Of a stretch of DNA of 64,000 nt, positions 54,768 through 63,958 are shown piece after piece (positions within the stretch are counted from its first letter, which is position 1; every line of letters begins with the position of its first letter). The position numbers were made by a program, and so were the translations under genes. The notes under the pieces were generated by a model. The model was not told the origin of the DNA. It made no database searches and saw nothing but the letters and a program-made list of their open reading frames with translations. Where the stretch lies: contig NZ_CP042432.1 in the NCBI RefSeq assembly GCF_008033235.1, positions 2,852,001-2,916,000 on the forward strand, read 5' to 3'. The stretch is from Anseongella ginsenosidimutans (GTDB lineage: Bacteria; Bacteroidota; Bacteroidia; Sphingobacteriales; Sphingobacteriaceae).

Positions 54768-55862
54768 TTAAAGCGTGCCCTTAGTAGTCGGCAATTCGTC
54801 GCTTGTTATTTTGATCGCCTGTTTTATACACTTGGCCAGCGCTTTGAAGCTGGCTTCTATTTTATGGTGGTCATTTTGTCCTTCAAGGATATGCAGGTTC
54901 AGATTAATGCCTGCGTTGTCTGAAAAGGATTTTAACCAGTGTTCAAACATTTCGGTGGGGAAATCTCCTACATATTCCCGTTTGAATGAGCCTTTGAAAA
55001 CCATCCAGGCGCGGCCGGAAAGGTCAATGGCGCATTGTATCAGGGCTTCGTCCATTGGCAGGAGGAAGCCGTACCGTTCTATCCCTCGTTTGTCGCCGAG
55101 GGCCTGCCTGAAAGCCTGGCCGAGCGCAATTGCCGTGTCTTCAATGGTATGGTGTTCATCCACCTCCAGGTCACCCTCTACGTTCAGTTCCAGGTCAATT
55201 CCCGAATGTTTGACCAACTGGTCCAGCATATGGTCATAAAATTTCAGGCCGGTGTTGATATGCGGAGTTCCGGCGCCGTCGAGGTCAAGCAGTAAACGGA
55301 TCCGTGTTTCTTTTGTGTTGCGCTCCAGGGAGGCCCGCCTGTTCTGGCCTTTGCACAGGAAAGCGGTGATTTCCTGCCAGGAAGAGAGGCTGATATCAGC
55401 TTCCGGGTCGTTTTCCGGCCCGAAGCGGATACTTTTGCAGCCCAGGTTCTTTGCCAGCTGCACATCGGTGTAGCGATCGCCGATTACGTAGGAATGCGTC
55501 ATGTCCACCTGGTTCCTGGCCAGGTAGGGAACCAGCAGGCCCGTGTTTGGTTTGCGATTAGGGCTGTTCTCGTGTTCGAAAGACGGGTCAATGAATATCT
55601 CTGCGAATTCAACGCCTTCGTTCCGCAGCACAGTCAGCATTTTTTCCTGGGGTTTCAGGAAATCTTCTTCCGGGAAGGAATCGGTTCCCCTTCCGTCCTG
55701 GTTACTGACCATGAGCAATTCATATCCATAATCCTGCAATTTTTTCAGGCTTGAAATGGCATAAGGAAGAAACTCCAGCTTTTCAAGGCTGTCTACCTGG
55801 AAATCAAAAGGAGGTTCGGCAATAATGGTTCCGTCCCGGTCTATGAATAATACTTTCTTCAT
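54768..55862 (-). CDS. hisB: Bifunctional histidinol-phosphatase / imidazoleglycerol-phosphate dehydratase
   Basis: 364 residues. The N-terminal HAD phosphatase (DRDGTI with nucleophile Asp, VSNQDGRGT, VIGDRYTDVQLA) is fused at about residue 170 to the IGP dehydratase (NTGLKFYDHMLDQLVKHSG, DLEVDEHHTIEDTAIALG, DHHKIEASFKALA), whose His clusters bind Mn. Steps 6 and 8 of the pathway. 6 bp after hisC. Confidence 0.98.
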   Translation of the reverse strand: MKKVLFIDRDGTIIAEPPFDFQVDSLEKLEFLPYAISSLKKLQDYGYELLMVSNQDGRGTDSFPEEDFLKPQEKMLTVLRNEGVEFAEIFIDPSFEHENSPNRKPNTGLLVPYLARNQVDMTHSYVIGDRYTDVQLAKNLGCKSIRFGPENDPEADISLSSWQEITAFLCKGQNRRASLERNTKETRIRLLLDLDGAGTPHINTGLKFYDHMLDQLVKHSGIDLELNVEGDLEVDEHHTIEDTAIALGQAFRQALGDKRGIERYGFLLPMDEALIQCAIDLSGRAWMVFKGSFKREYVGDFPTEMFEHWLKSFSDNAGINLNLHILEGQNDHHKIEASFKALAKCIKQAIKITSDELPTTKGTL

Positions 55863-55868
55863 ATGGAA

Positions 55869-56936
55869 TCAAGCCATTTTTTTTAATGAATCTCGTAGCT
55901 CAGCGTTTTCTTCCGGCGTTCCCACAGTGATACGCAGGCAGCCTTCGCAAAGCTTTACCCTGGAACGGTCACGTACCACGATGCCTTCCTTTACCAGGTG
56001 CCGGTACACGGCTTTTGGATCGAGGGTTTTTACCAGCAGGAAATTTGCATCTGAAGGAAATACCTTTTGCACGAAGGGCAAATCTTGCAGCGCCTTTTCC
56101 AGCTGCCCGCGTTCCGCGGTTGTTTGCTTTATCCAGTCGTTCACCTTTTCCAGGTTGTCAAGGGCAGTCAGCGCCAGTTGCTGCGAGGCTTCGTTCAGGT
56201 TATATGGCGGTTTTACCTTATTGAATATATGAACAATGGCTTCCGAAGCGAAGGCCATGCCTATGCGCAGGCCGGCCAGGCCCCAGGCTTTGGACAGCGT
56301 TTGCAGCACGACCAGGTTTGGATACTCGTCCAGCTCCTGGATAAAGGAGCGGTAACGGGAGTAATTGATATAGGCTTCATCGATGACTACCAGCCCGTTA
56401 AAATTACTTAGTATGGTTTCTATGGCCTCGCGCCCAATGGAATTTCCGGTCGGGTTATTCGGTGAGCAGATGAATATCAGCTTCGTGTTTTCGTCAATTT
56501 CCCGGGCAATGGCATCCAGGTCGGGCTGAAAACCCGGGAGCAGCGGCGCTTTCCGCACTTCCACATCATTGATGCGGGCCGATACTTCATACATTCCGTA
56601 AGTAGGTGGAAGCGTGATCACGTTATCTATTCCCGGGCTGCAAAAAGCTCTGAATAAAAGATCGATGGCTTCGTCGCTGCCGTTCCCGAGGAATATCCGG
56701 GAAGGCGGAACCGATTTGATCCGGCTCAGCGCCTCTTTTAACCTGACCTGGAGCGGATCGGGGTAGCGGTTGTAGGGCTGAGGCAGGGGAGAGCCAAAAG
56801 CATTTTCATTGGCATCCAGGAAAATGCGCGCGCTGCCGGTGAATTCATCCCGGGCCGATGAGTAGGGGACCAGTTGCCGGATGTTTTCCCTTACCAGCCG
56901 GTTGAGGTCAAAAAAGTCTTTCAATTTTTTCGCCAT
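55869..56936 (-). CDS. hisC: Histidinol-phosphate aminotransferase
   Basis: About 355 residues, PLP fold type I: SSARDEF, YPDP, LGNGSDEAIDLLFRAF, SPNNPTGN, DEAYINYS, and the PLP Lys in QTLSKAWGLAGLRIG. Step 7 of histidine synthesis. ATG 56936 is chosen because GAGGG lies 7 bp upstream; ATG 56942 and a TTG at 56975 that overlaps hisD are alternatives. Confidence 0.96.
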   Translation of the reverse strand: MAKKLKDFFDLNRLVRENIRQLVPYSSARDEFTGSARIFLDANENAFGSPLPQPYNRYPDPLQVRLKEALSRIKSVPPSRIFLGNGSDEAIDLLFRAFCSPGIDNVITLPPTYGMYEVSARINDVEVRKAPLLPGFQPDLDAIAREIDENTKLIFICSPNNPTGNSIGREAIETILSNFNGLVVIDEAYINYSRYRSFIQELDEYPNLVVLQTLSKAWGLAGLRIGMAFASEAIVHIFNKVKPPYNLNEASQQLALTALDNLEKVNDWIKQTTAERGQLEKALQDLPFVQKVFPSDANFLLVKTLDPKAVYRHLVKEGIVVRDRSRVKLCEGCLRITVGTPEENAELRDSLKKMA

Positions 56937-56971
56937 GTTCATTCCCTCAAAATTAGGTGCCGTTTCCGGCT

Positions 56972-58264
56972 TCAAATTCCGCCTCGCCTGATTGCCACCG
57001 ACCGTCTGTGCGCTTCCAGTCCTTCAATTTCTGCCAGGGTTTCGATAATCGGGCCCAGGTTGGCTATTCCCTCTTCCGTGATATGCTGGAAGGTCACTTT
57101 CTTTACAAAAGCATCAACGGAAACGCCTGAATAAGCCCTGGCAAAGCCGGACGTAGGCAGGGTATGGTTGGTGCCGGAGGCATAATCGCCGGCTGCTTCG
57201 GGTGCGAAATTACCCAGGAAAACCGAACCGGCATTCCGGATCTGCGGAATCAGCGATTCGTACTGCTCACTGGCAAGGATCAGGTGTTCGCTCGCATAAT
57301 GATTGGCAAAGGTAACCGCTTCGTTCAGGTTGGCTGTTTCAATAGCGTAGGAATTACTCAGGGCTTTGCCGGCAATTTCCATGCGCGGCAGTTCCGCCAG
57401 CTGGTCGCTCAGCGACTTATTCACTTTTTCAATAATTCCTGCCGAGGTGGCAACCAGGATAGCCTGGCTGTCCGGGCTGTGTTCCGCCTGTGCCAGCAGG
57501 TCAGCGGCGACAAAATCGGGGCGGCAGCTTTCGTCTGCGATTACCAGCACTTCCGAAGGGCCTGCGGGCATGTCTATGGCGACTCCGTAGCGGGAATGTA
57601 CGATCATTTTGGCCCTGGTGACATATTGATTTCCGGGTCCGAACAGCTTGCTCACCTTGGGAATGGTTTCCGTGCCCAGGGCCATAGCGGCAATAGCCTG
57701 CGCTCCGCCAACGATATACACTTTTTCTATGCCTAATATTTTTGCCACGTAAGCAATGTAAGGGCTTAATTTTCCGTCTTTTCCCGGCGGGCAGCAAACA
57801 ACGATATCGCGGCAGCCCGCTATCTTGGCCGGAATGCCCAGCATTAGCAGGGTGGAGGGCAGCACAGCCGTTCCGCCGGGAATATAAAGGCCTACTTTCT
57901 GTATGGCCCTGTATTCCCGCCAGCAACTAACCCCCCCGGTAGTTTCAATTTTCTCTTCCCGGGCCAGCTGCGTCTGGTGGAACTTATAGATATTAGCATA
58001 GGCCACCTGGAGCGCTTTACGTGCCTTTTCGTTAACCTGCGCCGCCAGTTTGCCCAGTTCTTCTTTTTCCACGAATAAACGTTCCGGAATGACGCCGTCA
58101 AACTTTTCCGCAAAGTCTGATAAAGCATGGTCGCCCGCGTCCTTTACCCGGTCAATGATCTCTTCGACGGTTTTACTGATCTTATTGGATACGTCGATAT
58201 TGCGTTCACATAAACCAGCGATCTCCAAGGCGCTTAGTTTAGCGTATGAATAGGCTTTCAGCAT
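56972..58264 (-). CDS. hisD: Histidinol dehydrogenase
   Basis: 430 residues, full length. YIPGGTAVLPSTLLMLGIPAKIAGC, the FGPGNQYVTRAK block, PAGPSEVLVIAD, AEHSPDSQAILV (zinc and catalytic residues), and SGTNHTLPT. It oxidises histidinol to histidine with 2 NAD+. Its ATG shares one base with the hisG TGA (TGATG), so the two are translationally coupled. Confidence 0.98.
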   Translation of the reverse strand: MLKAYSYAKLSALEIAGLCERNIDVSNKISKTVEEIIDRVKDAGDHALSDFAEKFDGVIPERLFVEKEELGKLAAQVNEKARKALQVAYANIYKFHQTQLAREEKIETTGGVSCWREYRAIQKVGLYIPGGTAVLPSTLLMLGIPAKIAGCRDIVVCCPPGKDGKLSPYIAYVAKILGIEKVYIVGGAQAIAAMALGTETIPKVSKLFGPGNQYVTRAKMIVHSRYGVAIDMPAGPSEVLVIADESCRPDFVAADLLAQAEHSPDSQAILVATSAGIIEKVNKSLSDQLAELPRMEIAGKALSNSYAIETANLNEAVTFANHYASEHLILASEQYESLIPQIRNAGSVFLGNFAPEAAGDYASGTNHTLPTSGFARAYSGVSVDAFVKKVTFQHITEEGIANLGPIIETLAEIEGLEAHRRSVAIRRGGI

Positions 58265-59118
58265 CAGAAAATTATTTTTTCAACAGGAAGCACCACGATT
58301 CCCTGGGCTCCTGCCTTGCGCAGTTTGCTGATCTTCTCCCAGAAGTCTTTTTCAGAAATGACGGTGTGTACGGCGCACCATCCTTCTTCGGCTAAAGGAA
58401 CAATAGTAGGGCTTTTTATGCCAGATAGCAAATTGCTGATCGCTTCGATATTACTGCGTTCGGTATTCATGACCACGTACTTGTTTTCCTTGGCACGGAG
58501 TACCGATCGCAATCTTAATAACAATTCCTGGACCTGCTCGTTTTCATCAGCGATACCATTTTTTGCGATAAGAATAGCTTCCGAGGAAAGCACGTCTGCA
58601 AAAGGCTTTAAGCCGTTGCTCTTTAATGTGCCTCCTGTGGAAACTATGTCACAAATGGCGTCGCTCAGCCCGAGGTTGGTGGATATTTCCACCGATCCGC
58701 TGATGACCCTGACATCGGCCTGTACCTGGTTCTTGTTCAGGAATTTCTTCAGGATATTCGGGTAGGAAGTAGCAATGGACTTTCCTTCCAGGTCATTAAG
58801 GCTGTTGATTTCGCTATGGTTCGGAACCGCGATCTTAAGCGTGCATTTCCCGAAGCCCAGCCGGTGCAGGTAGGTAACGTCAGCCCCGGTTTCCTCGATC
58901 ACATTTTCTCCAACGATGCCCAGGTCGGCGATGCCGTCCTGCACGTATTCGGGGATATCGTCATCACGGAGGAAAAGGATTTCCAGCGGGAAGTTTTGTA
59001 CGGGGGAGATCAGCGAACTCTTGTAGTTTTCGAAACTAAGCCCGCATTTGCTGAGAATATCTACTGATTTTTCGTTGAGCCGCCCGGATTTCTGTATGGC
59101 GATTTTGAGAGTTTTCAA
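58264..59118 (-). CDS. hisG: ATP phosphoribosyltransferase, long form
   Basis: 284 residues, the long (HisG-L) form with a C-terminal regulatory domain (residues about 215-284; YVVMNTERSNIEAISNLLSGIKSPTIVPLAEEGWCAVHTVI) for histidine feedback. Conserved IAIQKSGRLNEKS, DGIADLGIVGENVIEE, and the PRPP loop DIVSTGGTLKSNGL. First and committed step of the pathway. The only start in frame is TTG at 59118 after an in-frame TAA. A His-rich leader ORF lies 66 bp upstream. Confidence 0.97.
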   Translation of the reverse strand: MKTLKIAIQKSGRLNEKSVDILSKCGLSFENYKSSLISPVQNFPLEILFLRDDDIPEYVQDGIADLGIVGENVIEETGADVTYLHRLGFGKCTLKIAVPNHSEINSLNDLEGKSIATSYPNILKKFLNKNQVQADVRVISGSVEISTNLGLSDAICDIVSTGGTLKSNGLKPFADVLSSEAILIAKNGIADENEQVQELLLRLRSVLRAKENKYVVMNTERSNIEAISNLLSGIKSPTIVPLAEEGWCAVHTVISEKDFWEKISKLRKAGAQGIVVLPVEKIIF

Positions 59119-59285
59119 ATTATAAATTTTATTTACTGCGCGTTAAAAATGAAGTTGCTGGTCCTTTTCAGGGTTGAAATTACGCTATACACCACTCACG
59201 TGGTGATGATGCATATGGGAATGGATAAACAGCAGCTTCATAATGAGTAATTAAAATTTAACACGTGCATGTTTCAGCACAGCCG
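59119..59285 (-). promoter_or_regulatory. Putative his operon leader (attenuator) region
   Basis: The region from the predicted start (about 59278) to hisG holds the His-rich leader ORF (59241-59185). A CACCAC-gtga-GTGGTG hairpin is built partly from the His codons (plus coordinates 59190-59205). A segment 59149-59160, followed by T5, is complementary in 11 of 12 positions to the first 12 bases of the leader ORF (59230-59241). This gives mutually competing structures tied to translation of the leader. A classic short GC-rich terminator is not seen, so the exact switch is uncertain. Confidence 0.6.
59185..59241 (-). CDS. hisL: Histidine-rich leader peptide of the his operon
   Basis: Eighteen codons read MKLLFIHSHMHHHHVSGV then TAG: six His, four of them in a row (CAT CAT CAC CAC). 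It is on the his strand, 66 bp before hisG and 44 bp after a TATATTTG -7 box. This is the hallmark of ribosome-mediated his attenuation, in which ribosome stalling at His codons when His-tRNA is scarce changes RNA folding. No Shine-Dalgarno sequence, which is normal for this phylum. Shorter initiation at the internal ATG (59214) would give MHHHHVSGV. Confidence 0.75.
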   Translation of the reverse strand: MKLLFIHSHMHHHHVSGV

Positions 59286-59293
59286 CAAATATA
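59286..59293 (-). promoter_or_regulatory. -7 box of the his operon
   Basis: On the minus strand TATATTTG matches TAnnTTTG perfectly, 44 bp upstream of the leader ATG. No clear -33 TTTG was found. Confidence 0.55.
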
Positions 59294-59303
59294 GCTAATT
59301 GTT

Positions 59304-59837
59304 TCAGCTATAAAAACGTTTCAGGTAATAATCCCAAACCAGGATTCCTGCGCTTACCGCAATGTTCAGGGAGTGTTTGGTGCCAAACTGGGGAATCTCG
59401 ATACAGTCGCCGGCGCGGGCCATGGCTTCATCGCTTACCCCGTTTACTTCGTTTCCGAAAATGAAGGCGTATTTTTCGGTTGCAAGGGGCCGGAATTCAT
59501 TAAGCGGAAGGCTCTGTTCGGCCTGCTCAATGGCAATCAGGAGGTAATTTTCTTCCTGCAGCGCGTTTAAGGCCTCATGGATATCCCGGGCATATTGCCA
59601 TCGGACCGAACGGGTGGCTCCAAGGGCGGTCTTCTCAATTTCCCGGTGGGGCGGCTGGCCCGTGATGCCGCATAGCCAGATCTCTTCCACGGAGAAGGCG
59701 TCCGCGGTCCGGAAAACAGACCCCACATTATTCATGCTGCGTACATTGTCCAGCACGATAGCAAGGGGAAGCTTTGGCTGTTTTCTGAACTCCTCCAGGC
59801 CGGGCCTTCCCAGCTCTTCATTTTTCAGTTTTCTCAC
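59304..59837 (-). CDS. TrmH/SpoU-family RNA 2'-O-methyltransferase
   Basis: 177 residues, SPOUT fold: LDNVRSMNNVGSVFRTADAF, IFGNEVNGVSDEAM, and IEIPQFGTKHSLNIAVSAGIL are motifs 1-3 of the trefoil-knot methyltransferases. It methylates a ribose of tRNA or rRNA; the site cannot be told. Start is GTG at 59837. It has no N-terminal substrate-binding extension, so it is the short type. Confidence 0.92.
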   Translation of the reverse strand: MRKLKNEELGRPGLEEFRKQPKLPLAIVLDNVRSMNNVGSVFRTADAFSVEEIWLCGITGQPPHREIEKTALGATRSVRWQYARDIHEALNALQEENYLLIAIEQAEQSLPLNEFRPLATEKYAFIFGNEVNGVSDEAMARAGDCIEIPQFGTKHSLNIAVSAGILVWDYYLKRFYS

Positions 59838-59921
59838 AAGCTGTTGATTAAATAATTTTTAGCGGCAATCTGTAATCCTTAATTTCGTTGCCATATTTAA
59901 TTCTTTCAAGCGGGCGCAAAA

Positions 59922-62537
59922 TTGGCAAAATCAAAGCAAAATAAAGAAACTCCCTTAATGCAGCAGTATAACCAGGTAAAAGCAAAATACCCGGGAGTCC
60001 TGCTGTTGTTCCGGGTAGGGGATTTTTACGAAACATTCGGTGAGGACGCGATAAAAGCTTCGGGGATATTGGGAATTGTCCTGACAAAGCGGGCTAACGG
60101 GTCGGCTTCTCATGTGGAGCTGGCCGGTTTTCCTCATCATTCGCTGGATACCTATCTTCCCAAACTGGTCAGGGCCGGGCAGCGGGTAGCTATCTGCGAT
60201 CAGCTGGAAGACCCCAAGATGACCAAAACCATTGTCAAAAGGGGAGTAACTGAAGTGGTAACGCCGGGTGTGGCCTATAGCGACCATCTGCTCCGCCATA
60301 CGTCCAATAATTACCTGGCTGCGCTCCATTTTGGCAAAAACGCTACCGGTGTCGCCTTTCTGGATATTTCTACCGGCGAGTTCCTGGCTGCCGAAGGTGA
60401 CAATGCTTATATTGACAAACTCCTTCAAAGCTTCAAGCCTTCCGAAGTGATTTTCCAGCGGAAAAAGGGGAAGGATTTCCTGCAGCTTTTCGGCGATGGC
60501 TTTTATACCTATTTTTTAGATGACTGGGTATTTGGGGAAGATTATGCCCGGGAAGCGCTGCTAAACCATTTTAATACCCATTCACTAAAAGGATTCGGGA
60601 TAGATGGCCTGGAGAACTGTATTACGGCGGCGGGAGCCTGCCTGCATTATATAAGGGAAAATCAGCATACCACTATTCCCCATATTTCTTCCCTGGCAAG
60701 AATTGCGGAAGAAAAATATGTATGGCTGGACCGCTTTACCATCCGGAACCTGGAGCTGGTAAGTTCCCAGGCCGAAGGTGCCAAGACCCTGCGGGACGTC
60801 CTGGATGATACCTGTACCCCAATGGGGGCCAGAATGCTAACCAGGTGGATACTGATGCCGCTAAAGGGCAGGGAAGCGTTGGAAGAAAGGCTCCGTATCG
60901 TGGAATATTTTTGCCGGGATGAACAGCTGCGTTCCGGCCTCCGGAACTGCGTGAAACAAATCGGGGACCTGGAGCGGCTCATTTCAAAGATCGCGCTGCA
61001 AAAGGCGAGTCCGCGGGAGGTTGCCCAGCTGGGCAGGGACCTTCAGGCGGTAGACGAGATCATCCGGATCTGCAGGGAATCGGACTACGCGGAATTGCGG
61101 CAGGCAGGCGAGGAACTGGACCCATGCAAAGCCCTGGTTGAAAAGATCAGCAGGGAACTGCATCCCGATGCGCCTGCTCAATTGAATAAAGGGAACGTGA
61201 TCGCCTCCGGCGTATCGGAGGAGCTGGACGAACTCCGGACAATTTCCCATGGAGGAAAGGATTATCTTGTAAAGCTGCAACGTGCTGAAAGCGAACGTAC
61301 AGGGATATCGTCTTTAAAGGTATCATTTAATAATGTATTCGGTTATTACCTGGAAGTGACTCATGCCCATAAAGATAAGGTGCCGCCGGAATGGATCCGG
61401 AAACAAACCCTGGTGAACGCGGAGCGCTATATTACGCCTGAATTAAAGGAATACGAAGAAAAGATCCTGGGAGCGGAAGAAAAGATCATGCAGCTGGAAT
61501 CACGGCTTTTTGCAGAATTGCTGCAGGGTATTACCGGGTTTATTAAGCCGGTTCAGAAAAACGCCGGCCTGGTTTCCCGGCTGGACGTATTGCTGGGCTT
61601 TGCTTGCCTGGCGATTAAGAATAATTACGTGGTACCGGAGATCACCGATGAGAACCTGATAGAGATCAGCGAAGGCCGGCACCCGGTCATTGAACAGACG
61701 CTGGATCCCGGGGAAGAATATATTCCAAACGATATCCGTCTGAATGCGGAGGAAGAGCAGGTGCTGATTATTACCGGGCCCAACATGGCCGGTAAGTCCG
61801 CTATTCTCCGGCAAACGGGATTAATTGTGCTGATGAGCCAGATCGGCTCTTTTGTGCCTGCCCGGAGAGCGAAGATTGGCCTGGTGGACAAGATCTTTAC
61901 GCGGGTGGGCGCCTCTGACAATCTTTCTTCGGGAGAGTCCACTTTCATGGTGGAAATGAATGAGACCGCCAGTATCCTTAATAATATTTCGGAACGCAGC
62001 CTTATCCTGCTGGATGAGATCGGCCGGGGAACCAGTACCTATGATGGTATTTCCATCGCCTGGTCCATCGCAGAGTATATTCATAACCATCCTTCGGCGC
62101 GGGCCAGGACGCTGTTCGCCACCCATTACCATGAACTGAACGAAATGGCTGCCGGTTTGCCAAGGGTGCGGAATTATAACGTATCCATCAGGGAGGTAGG
62201 GAATAAGGTCATTTTCCTCCGGAAGCTGGTACCCGGCGGCAGCGAACATAGTTTTGGTATTCATGTGGCCAGAATGGCAGGCATGCCCCAGCTTATCCTG
62301 GAAAGGGCAAACGAGATTCTCAGGCGGCTTGAAAAGGAGCGATCTTCGGGGAATTCCCTTAAAAACGGGATCGGACGGGCAACGGCTAAAGAAAACTATC
62401 AGTTAAGCATGTTCTCGCTGGATGATCCGGTGCTTATCAGCATTCGTGACAGCCTCCGGGACCTGGACGTGAACTCCCTTACCCCGGTGGACGCCCTTTT
62501 AAAGCTGGACACCATCTGCAAGCTTCTGAACGATTAA
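59922..62537 (+). CDS. mutS: DNA mismatch repair protein MutS
   Basis: 871 residues. The mismatch-binding N-terminal domain has the Phe-x-Glu motif ([13 protein letters not shown], near residue 35), then connector, lever/clamp and an ATPase domain with Walker A ([13 protein letters not shown], about residue 618), Walker B/D-loop ([16 protein letters not shown]) and the C-terminal HTH ([14 protein letters not shown]). Recognises mismatches and starts repair. Start is TTG 59922 ([13 protein letters not shown]); ATG 59958 would cut the usual N-terminus. Its stop overlaps the convergent gene's stop. Confidence 0.97.
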   Translation: MAKSKQNKETPLMQQYNQVKAKYPGVLLLFRVGDFYETFGEDAIKASGILGIVLTKRANGSASHVELAGFPHHSLDTYLPKLVRAGQRVAICDQLEDPKMTKTIVKRGVTEVVTPGVAYSDHLLRHTSNNYLAALHFGKNATGVAFLDISTGEFLAAEGDNAYIDKLLQSFKPSEVIFQRKKGKDFLQLFGDGFYTYFLDDWVFGEDYAREALLNHFNTHSLKGFGIDGLENCITAAGACLHYIRENQHTTIPHISSLARIAEEKYVWLDRFTIRNLELVSSQAEGAKTLRDVLDDTCTPMGARMLTRWILMPLKGREALEERLRIVEYFCRDEQLRSGLRNCVKQIGDLERLISKIALQKASPREVAQLGRDLQAVDEIIRICRESDYAELRQAGEELDPCKALVEKISRELHPDAPAQLNKGNVIASGVSEELDELRTISHGGKDYLVKLQRAESERTGISSLKVSFNNVFGYYLEVTHAHKDKVPPEWIRKQTLVNAERYITPELKEYEEKILGAEEKIMQLESRLFAELLQGITGFIKPVQKNAGLVSRLDVLLGFACLAIKNNYVVPEITDENLIEISEGRHPVIEQTLDPGEEYIPNDIRLNAEEEQVLIITGPNMAGKSAILRQTGLIVLMSQIGSFVPARRAKIGLVDKIFTRVGASDNLSSGESTFMVEMNETASILNNISERSLILLDEIGRGTSTYDGISIAWSIAEYIHNHPSARARTLFATHYHELNEMAAGLPRVRNYNVSIREVGNKVIFLRKLVPGGSEHSFGIHVARMAGMPQLILERANEILRRLEKERSSGNSLKNGIGRATAKENYQLSMFSLDDPVLISIRDSLRDLDVNSLTPVDALLKLDTICKLLND

Positions 62538-63367
62538 AGCATTCCTTCCAGGATGCCTTGTCGTTTCAGGGTGCCTTCGACTTTATCGAAAGGTACCTTT
62601 AGTACGGTAGACCCCATGGAATAGGGAGCAATGTCGTAGGGATTATAGTAAAATAACAATCCTTCCCGGGTAATGGCAAAGTTCTCCGTCAGGTGAAAAG
62701 GGCTGCCCCCGCCGTCATTCTCCATGTAAAAATAGCCCGCATCCTTCAGGGACTGCCCTTCGGGAATACCGGTTTCTTCGCGAAAGAGCGATTCGGCAAT
62801 TTTTTCAAGCGTTTCCATTTGTCCTTCCGCCACCAGTTCATCCAGGTAAATGCGATGCCCGCCGGAAGGAATGAAATTGGCGAACAGATGAATATTCATG
62901 CCATGCGCGCCGCCAAGGTAATTTTCTTCCGAGAGCTGCAGGGTAATAAAGTGGTCATTATTGGCAATGATCTCCACTTCGCGCCGGATAAACCACTTGG
63001 CGCGGCTGTCGGGGAACTCGCTGCTGAACTTTTCGTAGTCATTGATGAATGCCTTGCCGAACGCTTCGGGCGATAACCCGGTTTCGGCGGTATCTGCCGA
63101 GCCGGTAAGCCATCTTTCGATCTGCAAGCTAAGGGTATCGTTCAGCGCCCTGTTGCCGGACCCTACGATCCTGGGGTAAGAAAAATAAATGGAGGTGCAT
63201 TCGGTTTGAGCGGTATCACAATCGCTTTCCTGCTCATAGGTTTCCATGGTCACGAATTTGACCGTATTCTCTGATTCGTCCCCTGAATTGTTCCTGTTGT
63301 TTCCTCCCCCGCAGGAAGCCGGAACAGACAAGGTTGGAATCAGTATAAGAAGGTATAATTTATTCAT
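62534..63367 (-). CDS. DUF3298-containing lipoprotein
   Basis: 277 residues. Lipobox-like SVPASC (Cys about 19) then a Gly/Asn-rich linker. The N-terminal half resembles DUF4163 (a PdaC/RsiV-type domain) and the C-terminal half DUF3298 ([45 protein letters not shown]). Related domains bind lysozyme in RsiV of Firmicutes, but there is no sigma factor here. Probably periplasmic; function unknown. Confidence 0.85.
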   Translation of the reverse strand: MNKLYLLILIPTLSVPASCGGGNNRNNSGDESENTVKFVTMETYEQESDCDTAQTECTSIYFSYPRIVGSGNRALNDTLSLQIERWLTGSADTAETGLSPEAFGKAFINDYEKFSSEFPDSRAKWFIRREVEIIANNDHFITLQLSEENYLGGAHGMNIHLFANFIPSGGHRIYLDELVAEGQMETLEKIAESLFREETGIPEGQSLKDAGYFYMENDGGGSPFHLTENFAITREGLLFYYNPYDIAPYSMGSTVLKVPFDKVEGTLKRQGILEGML

Positions 63368-63428
63368 ACGGGGAAGCGAGCAAAAAAAAAGCCAGAATAA
63401 ATTCCTAACTTAAAACGTTGAATTAAAT

Positions 63429-63950
63429 ATGATAAAAATAGGTTTTTTTATTCTTTTGAGCGGGGCCGCAGCCGGCAATCTGGCGGCGCAGGCGCCCTCC
63501 GGCGACGTTACAAAGCAGGGCTCCGGCCACGTTGGCCTGCTCAGCTACGACGAGCTTGAAGCGCGGCTTACGACAAAGAGCGATACGACCTATGTTGTCA
63601 ATTTCTGGGCTACCTGGTGCGGTCCCTGCCTGAAAGAACTGCCGTATTTTGATCGCCTGCAGAAAAAATATTCGTCAAAAAATGTAAAGGTACTATTGGT
63701 TAGCCTTGATTTCAGGTCGCAACTGGAAGAGCAGGTGATTCCTTACGTGGAGGAAAATAAGCTGCAGTCTGAAGTTTTGGTCCTGGATGAACAGGATCAA
63801 TCTGCGGTGATCAACCGGGTTTCCCCGGAGTGGTCGGGTGCGCTTCCTGCCACTCTCGTAGTGAATGCGGCTGCGGGATCGCGTAGGTTTTATGAAGGAG
63901 CCTTTACGTACGAAGAACTGGAAAAATTTTATTTGCTCACTCAAAACTAA
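63429..63950 (+). CDS. TlpA-family thioredoxin-like protein
   Basis: 173 residues with a signal peptide (to about residue 22). A thioredoxin fold with WCGPC (in NFWATWCGPCLKELPYF, Cys at about residues 64 and 67) and a downstream cis-Pro (ALPATLVV). Likely periplasmic thiol reductase or peroxiredoxin-like partner. A further exported protein begins 8 bp after its stop, so an operon continues out of the window. Confidence 0.9.
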   Translation: MIKIGFFILLSGAAAGNLAAQAPSGDVTKQGSGHVGLLSYDELEARLTTKSDTTYVVNFWATWCGPCLKELPYFDRLQKKYSSKNVKVLLVSLDFRSQLEEQVIPYVEENKLQSEVLVLDEQDQSAVINRVSPEWSGALPATLVVNAAAGSRRFYEGAFTYEELEKFYLLTQN

Positions 63951-63958
63951 GTGTTGTT

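Noticed and set aside
54290-54770. Possible CRISPR array or small ORF in the hisB-hisH gap
   Set aside because: Repeat words are short and degenerate, with no constant repeat-spacer pattern and no cas genes; the ORF there is low complexity.
59149-59250. Plus-strand 33-codon ORF beginning MKLLVLF opposite the his leader
   Set aside because: It exists because the leader start is inverted-repeated here. The minus-strand ORF has the His run, the promoter and the his genes, so the plus ORF is a shadow.
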